Positions 1-5,422 of a stretch of DNA of 7,358 nucleotides are shown in pieces. The stretch lies in NCBI GenBank assembly GCA_019413245.1, contig DXNX01000122.1, positions 1 to 7,358 of the forward strand, given 5' to 3'. The notes under the pieces are model-generated. The model searched no databases. It was not told the origin of the DNA and saw only the letters and a list, made by a program, of their open reading frames with translations. The position numbers and the translations under genes were made by a program. Each line of letters opens with the position of its first letter. The first letter of the stretch is position 1. Origin of the DNA: Oscillospiraceae bacterium. GTDB taxonomy: Bacteria > Bacillota > Clostridia > Oscillospirales > Ruminococcaceae.

Positions 1-1028
1 AGCTGGCCGACCGGGTGGGCGTATCGGCTCCGGCGGTGAGCAAGTGGGAAACCGGCAGCTCCTGTCCGGACATTGCGCTGCTGTGTCCCCTGGCCCGGGC
101 CCTGGACACCAATGTGGACACCCTGCTCCAGTTTGAGCAGACCCTGTCCGACCGGGAAGTGACCGATCGGCTCAATGCAATCCTGAAGCCGGCCCTGCAG
201 GACGGCACCGCCGCCGCGCGGGACACAGCCCAGCAGCAGCTGGAGGACCTGCTCCACCAGTACCCCAACTGCACCGCCTTACAATACAACACCGCGGTGG
301 CCTATGATTCTTTGCAGATGTTTTTCCCGGCAACGGAAAAATCTGTGCGTCAGAGCTGGCGGGAGCGCAAACGGTTCCTGCTGGAACAGGTGCGGGCTGC
401 CGGCAGTGCGGCTTACTGGCAAAGCGCCACCATCAACCTGGCCGCCATGGAAATAGCCGACGGCGACCCGGACCGGGGTGCCGCCCTGCTGAAAGAACTG
501 CCGGAACGCCCGGGGGACCCTTCCGGTGTGTGGGCGCTGTATCACCTGAAAAAAGGCGAACCGGAGGAAGCCCTGAAGCTGACCCAGAAGCAGCTGTACG
601 GGTCGGTCAGCCGGGTCCTTTCCGGGCTGCTGTCCATGGCCAACCCGAAGCTGCTGCCGGACCCGCAGCGGCGTCGTAAGGCGCTGGACGCCTACCGGGC
701 CGTGGCCACGGTGTTCGAGCTGCCGGACATGAGCGACGGGCTGCTGCTGGAATGGTATCTGGAACAAAACGACACCGAAAACGCAGCCCGCTGTTTTGTG
801 CGCTCTGTGGATATTCTTCTCTCCCCTGTCACTTTGCCGGACCCCGCCCTGTTTGCGCCGGGGCTTTCGGTACAGCAGCCGCCCCGTCCGCCCGCCGGGC
901 AGGAGATGCGCCGCCTGCTTCTGCAGGAGCTTTCGGAATCCGACCGGTTCCGGCCTTTGTGGGAATTTCCGGACTGCCGGGCCGCCCTGGAACGGCTGCG
1001 CCGCAGTTGTGATGAGCGGCAAACCTGA
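1..1028 (+). CDS. XRE-family transcriptional regulator with helical (TPR-like) C-terminal region, 5' end missing
   Basis: The gene is open at the left edge. The reading frame runs into the window with the first whole codon at position 3, so the GTG at 15 is not the real start. The first visible residues (LADRVGVS, then APAVSKWETG, then PDIALL) are the recognition-helix half of an HTH_3/Cro-CI DNA-binding domain. They are followed by LARALDTNVDTLL, the usual end of that domain. The remaining roughly 290 residues are mostly amphipathic helices of TPR type (for example around LQYNTAVAYDSL, and the stretch with YHLKKGEPEEALKL). By analogy with HTH-TPR regulators, this part may sense a peptide or protein partner. 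The gene ends in TGA and is followed by its own terminator, so it is not co-transcribed with the next operon. Its target and ligand cannot be told from the window. Confidence 0.88.
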   Translation, partial: LADRVGVSAPAVSKWETGSSCPDIALLCPLARALDTNVDTLLQFEQTLSDREVTDRLNAILKPALQDGTAAARDTAQQQLEDLLHQYPNCTALQYNTAVAYDSLQMFFPATEKSVRQSWRERKRFLLEQVRAAGSAAYWQSATINLAAMEIADGDPDRGAALLKELPERPGDPSGVWALYHLKKGEPEEALKLTQKQLYGSVSRVLSGLLSMANPKLLPDPQRRRKALDAYRAVATVFELPDMSDGLLLEWYLEQNDTENAARCFVRSVDILLSPVTLPDPALFAPGLSVQQPPRPPAGQEMRRLLLQELSESDRFRPLWEFPDCRAALERLRRSCDERQT

Positions 1029-1054
1029 TGCCGTTTGGAAAACAGTGAATAATC

Positions 1055-1095
1055 GCCCTGTGGGTTCGGCCGATGGCCTGCCCGCGGGGCTTTTT
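1055..1095 (+). terminator. Rho-independent terminator after the XRE-TPR regulator
   Basis: GCCCTGTGGG (1055-1064) pairs with CCCGCGGGGC (1081-1090) over ten positions with two G-U wobbles. Between the arms a second small hairpin forms, GGCC-GAT-GGCC (1068-1078). Five T residues follow at 1091-1095. It begins 26 bases after the regulator's stop codon. Confidence 0.7.
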
Positions 1096-1124
1096 CTCTC
1101 CCGGGTTCTGTTGCGGGCCTGCGC

Positions 1125-1153
1125 TTGTGGCCTCTTGCGGGATGCGCTACAAT
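1125..1153 (+). promoter_or_regulatory. Candidate sigma-A promoter of the AmmeMemoRadiSam operon
   Basis: TTGTGG (1125-1130) and TACAAT (1148-1153) are separated by 17 bases. The -10 matches consensus in five of six positions and the -35 in three of six. A perfect TATAAT also lies closer to the gene at 1184-1189, but no -35 element stands at the right distance from it, and it has no TG extension. Either could be used. The start codon is at 1221, preceded by AAGGAG at 1206-1211. Confidence 0.5.
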
Positions 1154-1220
1154 AAAGGCAGAGAAACCGAACTGCATTTCTCCTATAATCGTCTGCATCG
1201 CCGGGAAGGAGTGACCTGTT

Positions 1221-2609
1221 ATGCCGATGCTTGGTGCTGTTCTGACCCCTCATCCGCCCGTGCTGCTGCCCGAAGTGGGCAAGGGCCGGGAGCGGGAGAT
1301 TTCCGCCACCGGGAACGCCATGCGGCAAGCCGCCGAGGAAGTGGCCCGCTGGAAGCCCGAAGTGCTCATTGTATCCTCCCCCCACACCATCTTGTACGGG
1401 GATTATTTTCACATTGCCCCGGGCAGCGGCGCGGTTGGCTCCATGGCCGCCTTCGGCGCGCCCCAGGTGCGCATGGAGGTACCGTACGATGCGCCCTTGC
1501 GGGAGGAGATCATCCGCCGCGCCGAAAGCGCCGGTCTGCAGGCGGGCACGCTGGGCCAGCGAGACCCCAGTCTGGACCACGGCGTGCTGATTCCGCTGTA
1601 TTTCCTGCGCAAGGCGGGTGTGACCTGTCCCATTGTGCGGATGGGGTTATCCGGCTTTTCCGCGCTGGATCACTACCGGCTGGGACAATGTGTGGCCCAG
1701 GCCGTGGAAGCTCTGGGCCGCCGGGCCGTCTTTGTGGCCAGCGGGGACCTTTCCCACAAACTCAAGGCCGACGGCCCTTATGGATTTGCGCCGGAAGGCC
1801 CGGTTTTTGACGAGGCCGTGACCAAAGCCATGGCTTCCGGCAACTTTCTGGACTTTCTCACCATGGACCCGTCCCTCTGTGAGCGGGCTGCCGAGTGCGG
1901 CCTGCGCTCCTTCCAGATCATGGCGGGTGCACTGGACGGACTGACCGTCCAGCCCCGGCTGCTGAGCCACGAGGGCACCTTCGGGGTGGGGTACGGCGTG
2001 GCGCTGTTCCCGGTCACCGGCCGGGACGACACCCGCCGGTACGCCGCCGCCTGTGAACAGATACACAGAGAGCGCCTGGCTGCCCGCCGGGCCAAAGAAG
2101 ACCCCTGGGTGCGTCTGGCCCGGCTTTCTCTGGAAACCCGAATCCGGCAGGGACATGGGCTGCAAACGCTGCCGGAGGGCCTGCCCGCCGAACTGACCGA
2201 ACAGGCCGCCGGAGCTTTTGTTTCGCTGCACAAGGATGGACGGCTGCGGGGGTGCATCGGGACCACCGCCCCCACCGAGGAAAACGTAGCCAAAGAAATC
2301 GTGCAGAACGCCGTGGCCGCCGGGACACGGGACCCGCGCTTCCCGCCGGTGCGCCCTGACGAGCTGGAGGAGCTGGAATACAGCGTGGACGTGCTGGACC
2401 AGCCCGAGCCGGTGGACTCCCCCGCCCAGCTGGACCCGAAAACCTACGGCGTTATTGTCAGTTACGGATGCAAGCGCGGTCTGCTGCTGCCCGACCTGGA
2501 CGGCGTGGACACCGTGGAAGAGCAGGTGGCCATTGCCCGCCGCAAGGGCGGTATCCGGGAGGATGACCCCTACACCCTCCAGCGTTTCAAGGTGGTGCGG
2601 CATGTATGA
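1221..2609 (+). CDS. AmmeMemoRadiSam fusion protein: LigB-like (class III extradiol dioxygenase type) domain plus AMMECR1 domain
   Basis: This is a 462-residue soluble protein of two domains. Residues 1-265 resemble LigB-type class III extradiol dioxygenases, the fold shared with Memo. Candidate metal or catalytic residues are H11 (TPHPP), H55 (SSPHT), H120 (LDHG), H179 (SGDLSH) and H250-E251 (SHEGTFGVGY). Residues about 290-462 form an AMMECR1 domain, with LRGCIG at 342-347 (C345), DPRFPPV at 371-377, EYSVDVL at 386-392 and QVAIARRKGGI at 435-445. There is no signal peptide, so it should be cytoplasmic. The ATG at 1221 is chosen because AAGGAG lies nine bases upstream. Its stop overlaps the next gene's start (ATGA, 2606-2609), so the two are translationally coupled. 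In other genomes AMMECR1, Memo/LigB-like and a specific radical SAM protein co-occur as the AmmeMemoRadiSam system. The reaction and substrate are unknown. The family assignment is firm; that the first domain is a working enzyme is inference. Confidence 0.92.
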   Translation: MPMLGAVLTPHPPVLLPEVGKGREREISATGNAMRQAAEEVARWKPEVLIVSSPHTILYGDYFHIAPGSGAVGSMAAFGAPQVRMEVPYDAPLREEIIRRAESAGLQAGTLGQRDPSLDHGVLIPLYFLRKAGVTCPIVRMGLSGFSALDHYRLGQCVAQAVEALGRRAVFVASGDLSHKLKADGPYGFAPEGPVFDEAVTKAMASGNFLDFLTMDPSLCERAAECGLRSFQIMAGALDGLTVQPRLLSHEGTFGVGYGVALFPVTGRDDTRRYAAACEQIHRERLAARRAKEDPWVRLARLSLETRIRQGHGLQTLPEGLPAELTEQAAGAFVSLHKDGRLRGCIGTTAPTEENVAKEIVQNAVAAGTRDPRFPPVRPDELEELEYSVDVLDQPEPVDSPAQLDPKTYGVIVSYGCKRGLLLPDLDGVDTVEEQVAIARRKGGIREDDPYTLQRFKVVRHV

Positions 2610-3430
2610 GCGTGACCTGTGAGCTGTGTTTTCATCATTGTCAGCTGGACGAAGGGCAGGTCGGCGTCTGCCGGGCCCGGGCCAACCGGAACGGCGCCAT
2701 CCGGCCGCTGAGCTACGGCAGACTCACCGCACTCGCGCTGGACCCCATCGAGAAAAAGCCGCTGCGCCGGTTTCATCCCGGCAGTCTGATTCTTTCGGCG
2801 GGCAGTTTTGGCTGCAATCTGCACTGTCCTTTCTGCCAGAACGCCGAAATCGCCGCTGCCGGGGCGGAGACCTATACCCGGGACTGCTCTCCCGAGCAGC
2901 TGGTACAGGAGGCCCTGCGCCTGCGAGACAAGGGCAACATCGGGGTCGCCTACACCTACAATGAGCCGCTGGTGGGCTACGAATATGTGCGGGACTGCGC
3001 CGCGCTGGTCCGCCGGGCGGGCATGGTCAACGTGCTGGTGACCAACGGCACCATTGCGGAAGCCCCCTGGCGGGAACTGCTGCCGCTGCTGGACGCGGTG
3101 AACATCGACCTGAAAGGCTTTACCCAAAACTGGTACCGGCGGCTGGGCGGCGACCTGGAAACGGTCAAGCGGTCCATCGCGCTGGCTGCCCCGGTCTGCC
3201 ATGTGGAGGTCACCACCCTGGTTGTTCCCGGAGAGAACGACAGCGAGGCGGAAATGCGGGCCCTGTCGACCTGGCTGGCCTCGGTCAGTCCGGAGATTCC
3301 CCTGCATGTTTCCCGCTTTTTCCCGCGGCATCAAATGCAGGACCGCCCGCCCACGCCGGTGGACACAGTCTATCGCCTGGCCGTAGTGGCCCGGGAACAG
3401 CTGCGGTATGTGTATACGGGCAACTGCTGA
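2606..3430 (+). CDS. AmmeMemoRadiSam system radical SAM enzyme
   Basis: This 274-residue radical SAM protein is the partner of the upstream LigB-AMMECR1 fusion. The 4Fe-4S/SAM motif is C70-x3-C74-x2-C77 (in GCNLHCPFCQN). It is preceded by an N-terminal cysteine cluster C5, C8, C12, C22 (CELCFHHC, then GVC). That cluster is typical of this family, which resembles the pyruvate formate-lyase activating enzyme group. Later conserved stretches are YTYNEP (116-121), VTNGT (145-149), VNIDLKG (165-171) and HVSRFFPRHQM (234-244). It should cleave SAM reductively to a 5'-deoxyadenosyl radical, but the substrate is unknown. The ATG lies inside the preceding gene's stop region, and no other start is plausible. 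The protein stops right after VYTGNC. As I recall, longer family members continue past this point into a C-terminal cysteine-rich segment, so this is a short form. The family call is firm and the function is unknown. Confidence 0.93.
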   Translation: MSVTCELCFHHCQLDEGQVGVCRARANRNGAIRPLSYGRLTALALDPIEKKPLRRFHPGSLILSAGSFGCNLHCPFCQNAEIAAAGAETYTRDCSPEQLVQEALRLRDKGNIGVAYTYNEPLVGYEYVRDCAALVRRAGMVNVLVTNGTIAEAPWRELLPLLDAVNIDLKGFTQNWYRRLGGDLETVKRSIALAAPVCHVEVTTLVVPGENDSEAEMRALSTWLASVSPEIPLHVSRFFPRHQMQDRPPTPVDTVYRLAVVAREQLRYVYTGNC

Positions 3431-3447
3431 AATATTCACACAAACAA

Positions 3448-3488
3448 CAGAGGCGCGAACCGTTTCGGTTCGCGCCTCTGCTTTTTTG
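3448..3488. terminator. Bidirectional terminator between converging operons
   Basis: This is a perfect 15-bp stem. CAGAGGCGCGAACCG (3448-3462) and its exact complement (3466-3480) flank a TTT loop. On the plus strand CTTTTTTG follows (3481-3488), the classic U-tract. On the minus strand, reading outward from the stem, TTGTTTG follows, a weaker U-rich tail. It begins 17 bases after the radical SAM stop codon. On the minus strand it starts 15 bases after the rhodanese stop codon, so it can end both operons. Confidence 0.92.
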
Positions 3489-3495
3489 TTTACCT

Positions 3496-3885
3496 TTATT
3501 TTTCCACCTCATACGGCCAGGTGGAGATGCCGCCGAACTCGTAAATTTGGGTGTATCCCAGATCCGCCAGGGCCTGGGCAGCGGTCTTGCTGCGGTTGCC
3601 GCTGCGGCAGTATACCAGCACCGTGGCGTCCTTTTCCGGGATGATCTCGGCGGCCGTGTCCTCGGTGATGGTCCCCACCGGCAGCAACACGGCGTCGGGG
3701 ATGTGGCCGCTGTCGTATTCGTCCTGCTCCCGCACATCCAGGACCAGGACCTCCTGCGTGTCCATCATCTCCCTGGCTTCCTCCTGGCTGATTTGGGTAT
3801 AGCCGCTTTCCGAAGAAGTTCCCGCCGCACCGCATGCGGTCAGCAGCAAAAGAAGGGTCAGGAACAAAGGCAGGCATCGTTTCAT
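3496..3885 (-). CDS. Rhodanese-like domain lipoprotein
   Basis: This is a 129-residue secreted lipoprotein. Residues 1-17 are a lipoprotein signal peptide (MKR, then a leucine-rich core) ending in the lipobox LTAC, with C18 as the lipid-modified cysteine. A short serine/glycine-rich linker follows. A single rhodanese domain fills residues about 29-127, with VLVLDVREQDEYDSGHIP at 46-63 and the active-site loop CRSGNRS at 93-99 (C93 is the persulfide-forming cysteine). The active site should therefore face outside the membrane. Such domains move sulfane sulfur or handle thiol chemistry; the donor and acceptor here are unknown. The ATG at 3885 has a near-perfect ribosome binding site (AGGAGGT). 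It overlaps the stop codon of the hydrolase gene as ATGA, so it is the second gene of that operon. It ends just before the bidirectional terminator. Confidence 0.9.
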   Translation of the reverse strand: MKRCLPLFLTLLLLLTACGAAGTSSESGYTQISQEEAREMMDTQEVLVLDVREQDEYDSGHIPDAVLLPVGTITEDTAAEIIPEKDATVLVYCRSGNRSKTAAQALADLGYTQIYEFGGISTWPYEVEK

Positions 3886-4418
3886 AGGGTAACCTCCTGA
3901 TACAGTCCTTCGGCAAAGGCACGGTGGCCCTGCCCGGTAAAATGCACGCCGTCATAGGCAAGGGGCACATTCCAGTTTCCGGCGTCGGCAAACCGGATTC
4001 CCAGCTTCTGTGCCAGGGCGCGGTACTCCCCTGCCAGCGTGCGGGAAGCCCTGACCAGTGTTTCATCGGGCACCCATTCCCCAAAGGTCATGGGCGGCGG
4101 TGCGATCAGCAGGATTTTTTCCCGCGTCAGCGGCAGGCCCGACAGAAAGCCTTCCATCCGCTCCGCCGCCTGTTCCGGGGTGCAGCCCTGCAAAAGATCG
4201 TTGGTGCCCAGCATCACAACCAACAAATCGGTATCCGCCGGGAACGGGACCGGCCGCCGGGGGATGCACCGCCCGTTTTCTCCCAGATTGGTCCATTCCC
4301 AGCCGGTCTTTTCGGCCAGGATGTCCACCCAGCGGCTGTCCGCCGGATACCGCCCGCCCATCCAGGAGCACGGGTCATATCCGTAGGTGTTGGAATCTCC
4401 GAAGCAAACGACTTTCAT
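3882..4418 (-). CDS. GDSL-type SGNH hydrolase (esterase/lipase family)
   Basis: This is a 178-residue hydrolase with all four SGNH blocks: GDSN at 7-10 (nucleophile S9), block II glycine in NLGENG (44-49), GTND at 71-74 (N73), and DGVHFTGQGH at 156-165 (catalytic D156 and H159). It has no signal peptide, so it is predicted to be cytoplasmic. Its likely chemistry is ester hydrolysis on a small acylated substrate, for example deacetylation of a sugar or other metabolite, but the substrate cannot be read from the sequence. The ATG at 4418 is preferred over the in-frame GTG at 4448. AGAGGAAG stands about nine bases before the ATG, and the family usually begins directly with the strand leading into GDS. 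The GTG would also lie only about 20 bases from the predicted transcript start. It is the first gene of a two-gene operon with the rhodanese lipoprotein. Confidence 0.92.
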   Translation of the reverse strand: MKVVCFGDSNTYGYDPCSWMGGRYPADSRWVDILAEKTGWEWTNLGENGRCIPRRPVPFPADTDLLVVMLGTNDLLQGCTPEQAAERMEGFLSGLPLTREKILLIAPPPMTFGEWVPDETLVRASRTLAGEYRALAQKLGIRFADAGNWNVPLAYDGVHFTGQGHRAFAEGLYQEVTL

Positions 4419-4474
4419 GGTGCCAGACTTCCTCTTTTTTCGGTTCACTCTGTGGTATATCCGGGTTTACAGCC

Positions 4475-4503
4475 ATTATACCAGACCCGCTGCGCCCCAA
4501 CAA
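4475..4503 (-). promoter_or_regulatory. Strong extended -10 promoter of the hydrolase-rhodanese operon
   Basis: Read on the minus strand, TTGTTG (4503-4498) is followed after 17 bases by a perfect TATAAT (4480-4475). A TGG stands directly before the -10, giving the extended TGnTATAAT form. The predicted transcript start is near 4468, about 50 bases before the ATG at 4418. The -35 is weak (three of six), which the extended -10 can offset. Confidence 0.8.
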
Positions 4504-4581
4504 CCGGGCGTTTGCTTTTCCCCCGTTTTGTTCTTTTCCGCCGGTTTTCCGCATAGCCTGCACTGAAAGGGGGATGAGACC

Positions 4582-5286
4582 ATGTTTTCGGTTCTATGGA
4601 TTTTCCTGCAGAGTGCCGCCGCCCACATCTGGTACGCGGCACTGCATCTGGAGAGCGGCAGTTTTCCCCGGCCGCTCTCCCCTGCCCAGGAACAGGCCGC
4701 CTTTGCGGCCATGCAGGACGGGGATGCCGCCGCCCGGGACAGACTGATCAGCCATAACCTGCGGCTGGTGGCCCATGTGGTCAAGAAATATTATGCGGCC
4801 CCGGGCGGGCAGGACGACCTGATCAGCATCGGGACCATCGGGCTCATCAAGGCGGTGGACACCTTCCGCCCCGAGCGCAAGGTCCGCTTTGCCAGCTATG
4901 CCAGCCAGTGCATTGAAAATGAGATCCGCATGCACCTGCGGCACATTCGGCGGGAAGGCACGGTGGTATCCTTGCAGGAGCCACTGGAGGCCAGCAGCCG
5001 GGAGGGCGGGTCGCTGACATTGGGAGATGTACTGCCCGACGATACCGTGATGGAAGACGACTGCGAGCAGCGGGACCTGGCCCGGCGGCTGCGGAAGCTG
5101 GTTTCTGCTCTGCCGGAGCGGGAGCGGCGCATTCTGACCCTGCGCTACGGGCTGGACCGGCAGGCGCCTTTGACCCAGCAGCAGGTGGCCGAAGAATTCC
5201 ATATCAGCCGGTCCTACATCTCCCGGCTGGAAAAAAGGGCCCTGCAGATGCTGAGTCGTCAGTGGCACGGCAAGGGCTCTATCTGA
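4582..5286 (+). CDS. sigK: RNA polymerase sigma factor of the sporulation sigma-K type, with pro-sequence
   Basis: This is a 234-residue sigma-70 family factor. Residues 2-21 are hydrophobic (FSVLWIFLQSAAAHIWYAA), matching the membrane-associated pro-sequence of pro-sigma-K that the protease SpoIVFB removes in Bacillus. The SFPRPLS stretch at 27-33 sits about where the equivalent FPQPLS lies in B. subtilis SigK, as I recall that sequence. Region 2 spans about 53-124, with HNLRLVAHVVKKY (58-70) and the signature DLISIGTIGLIKAVDTF (79-95). Region 4 spans about 172-226, with the HTH at TQQQVAEEFHISRSYISRLEKRAL (198-221). The ribosome binding site AAAGGGGG lies eight bases before the ATG. The gene is continuous, with no skin-type prophage insertion. 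It would direct late mother-cell genes if the strain sporulates. No sigma-A promoter is clear upstream. A related SigE/SigF/SigG identity is less likely because of the N-terminal segment. Confidence 0.88.
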   Translation: MFSVLWIFLQSAAAHIWYAALHLESGSFPRPLSPAQEQAAFAAMQDGDAAARDRLISHNLRLVAHVVKKYYAAPGGQDDLISIGTIGLIKAVDTFRPERKVRFASYASQCIENEIRMHLRHIRREGTVVSLQEPLEASSREGGSLTLGDVLPDDTVMEDDCEQRDLARRLRKLVSALPERERRILTLRYGLDRQAPLTQQQVAEEFHISRSYISRLEKRALQMLSRQWHGKGSI

Positions 5287-5298
5287 TAAGTACGACCC

Positions 5299-5317
5299 AT
5301 TTGTGCGCCACACAAAT
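5299..5317. promoter_or_regulatory. Inverted repeat upstream of the symporter promoter, possible operator
   Basis: ATTTGTG (5299-5305) and CACAAAT (5311-5317) are exact complements around a 5-base centre, CGCCA. The repeat ends four bases before the -35 of the symporter promoter, where activators often bind. It has no T-tract, so it is a poor terminator for sigK. The half-site spacing does not fit the Rex consensus. No regulator can be named. Confidence 0.4.
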
Positions 5318-5321
5318 ACAC

Positions 5322-5350
5322 TTGACCTTTCTTCGCAATCATGGTATGCT
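5322..5350 (+). promoter_or_regulatory. Sigma-A promoter of the alanine symporter gene
   Basis: TTGACC (5322-5327) and TATGCT (5345-5350) are separated by 17 bases, with a TGG extension directly before the -10. The predicted transcript start is near 5357, giving a leader of about 65 bases. That leader can fold a modest hairpin (GCCC-GCA-GGGC at 5366-5376, with AACG/CGTT outer arms at 5358-5361 and 5379-5382). No known riboswitch was recognised in it. Confidence 0.8.
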
Positions 5351-5422
5351 AAGTATCAACGTTCCGCCCGCAGGGCAGCGTTTTGGTGTATCGAAAATCG
5401 GATGAGAGGAATGGAAAGTAAC

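Noticed and set aside
279..1580. Long minus-strand open frame opposite the XRE gene and the start of the LigB-AMMECR1 gene
   Set aside because: It lies antisense to two well-supported genes and crosses the terminator and promoter between them. Its product is rich in G, R, H and Q with no recognisable motif. It is the usual by-product of GC-rich codon use.
1647..2603. Minus-strand open frame opposite the LigB-AMMECR1 gene, and a similar one at 2570-3439 opposite the radical SAM gene
   Set aside because: Both mirror highly conserved coding sequence on the plus strand, and neither shows family motifs of its own.
4416..4448. Ten-residue longer version of the GDSL hydrolase starting at GTG 4448
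   Set aside because: It has no good ribosome binding site and lies about 20 bases from the predicted transcript start, whereas the ATG at 4418 has AGAGGAAG at proper spacing.
4552..4560. CATAGCCTG as a SigE/SigK-type -10 for sigK
   Set aside because: The implied transcript start would fall in the ribosome binding site, and no matching -35 element is present upstream.
5303..5422. N-terminal extension of the symporter from ATG 5303
   Set aside because: It would begin inside the inverted repeat and upstream of the promoter's -35, and the extra residues are not like the family N-terminus.
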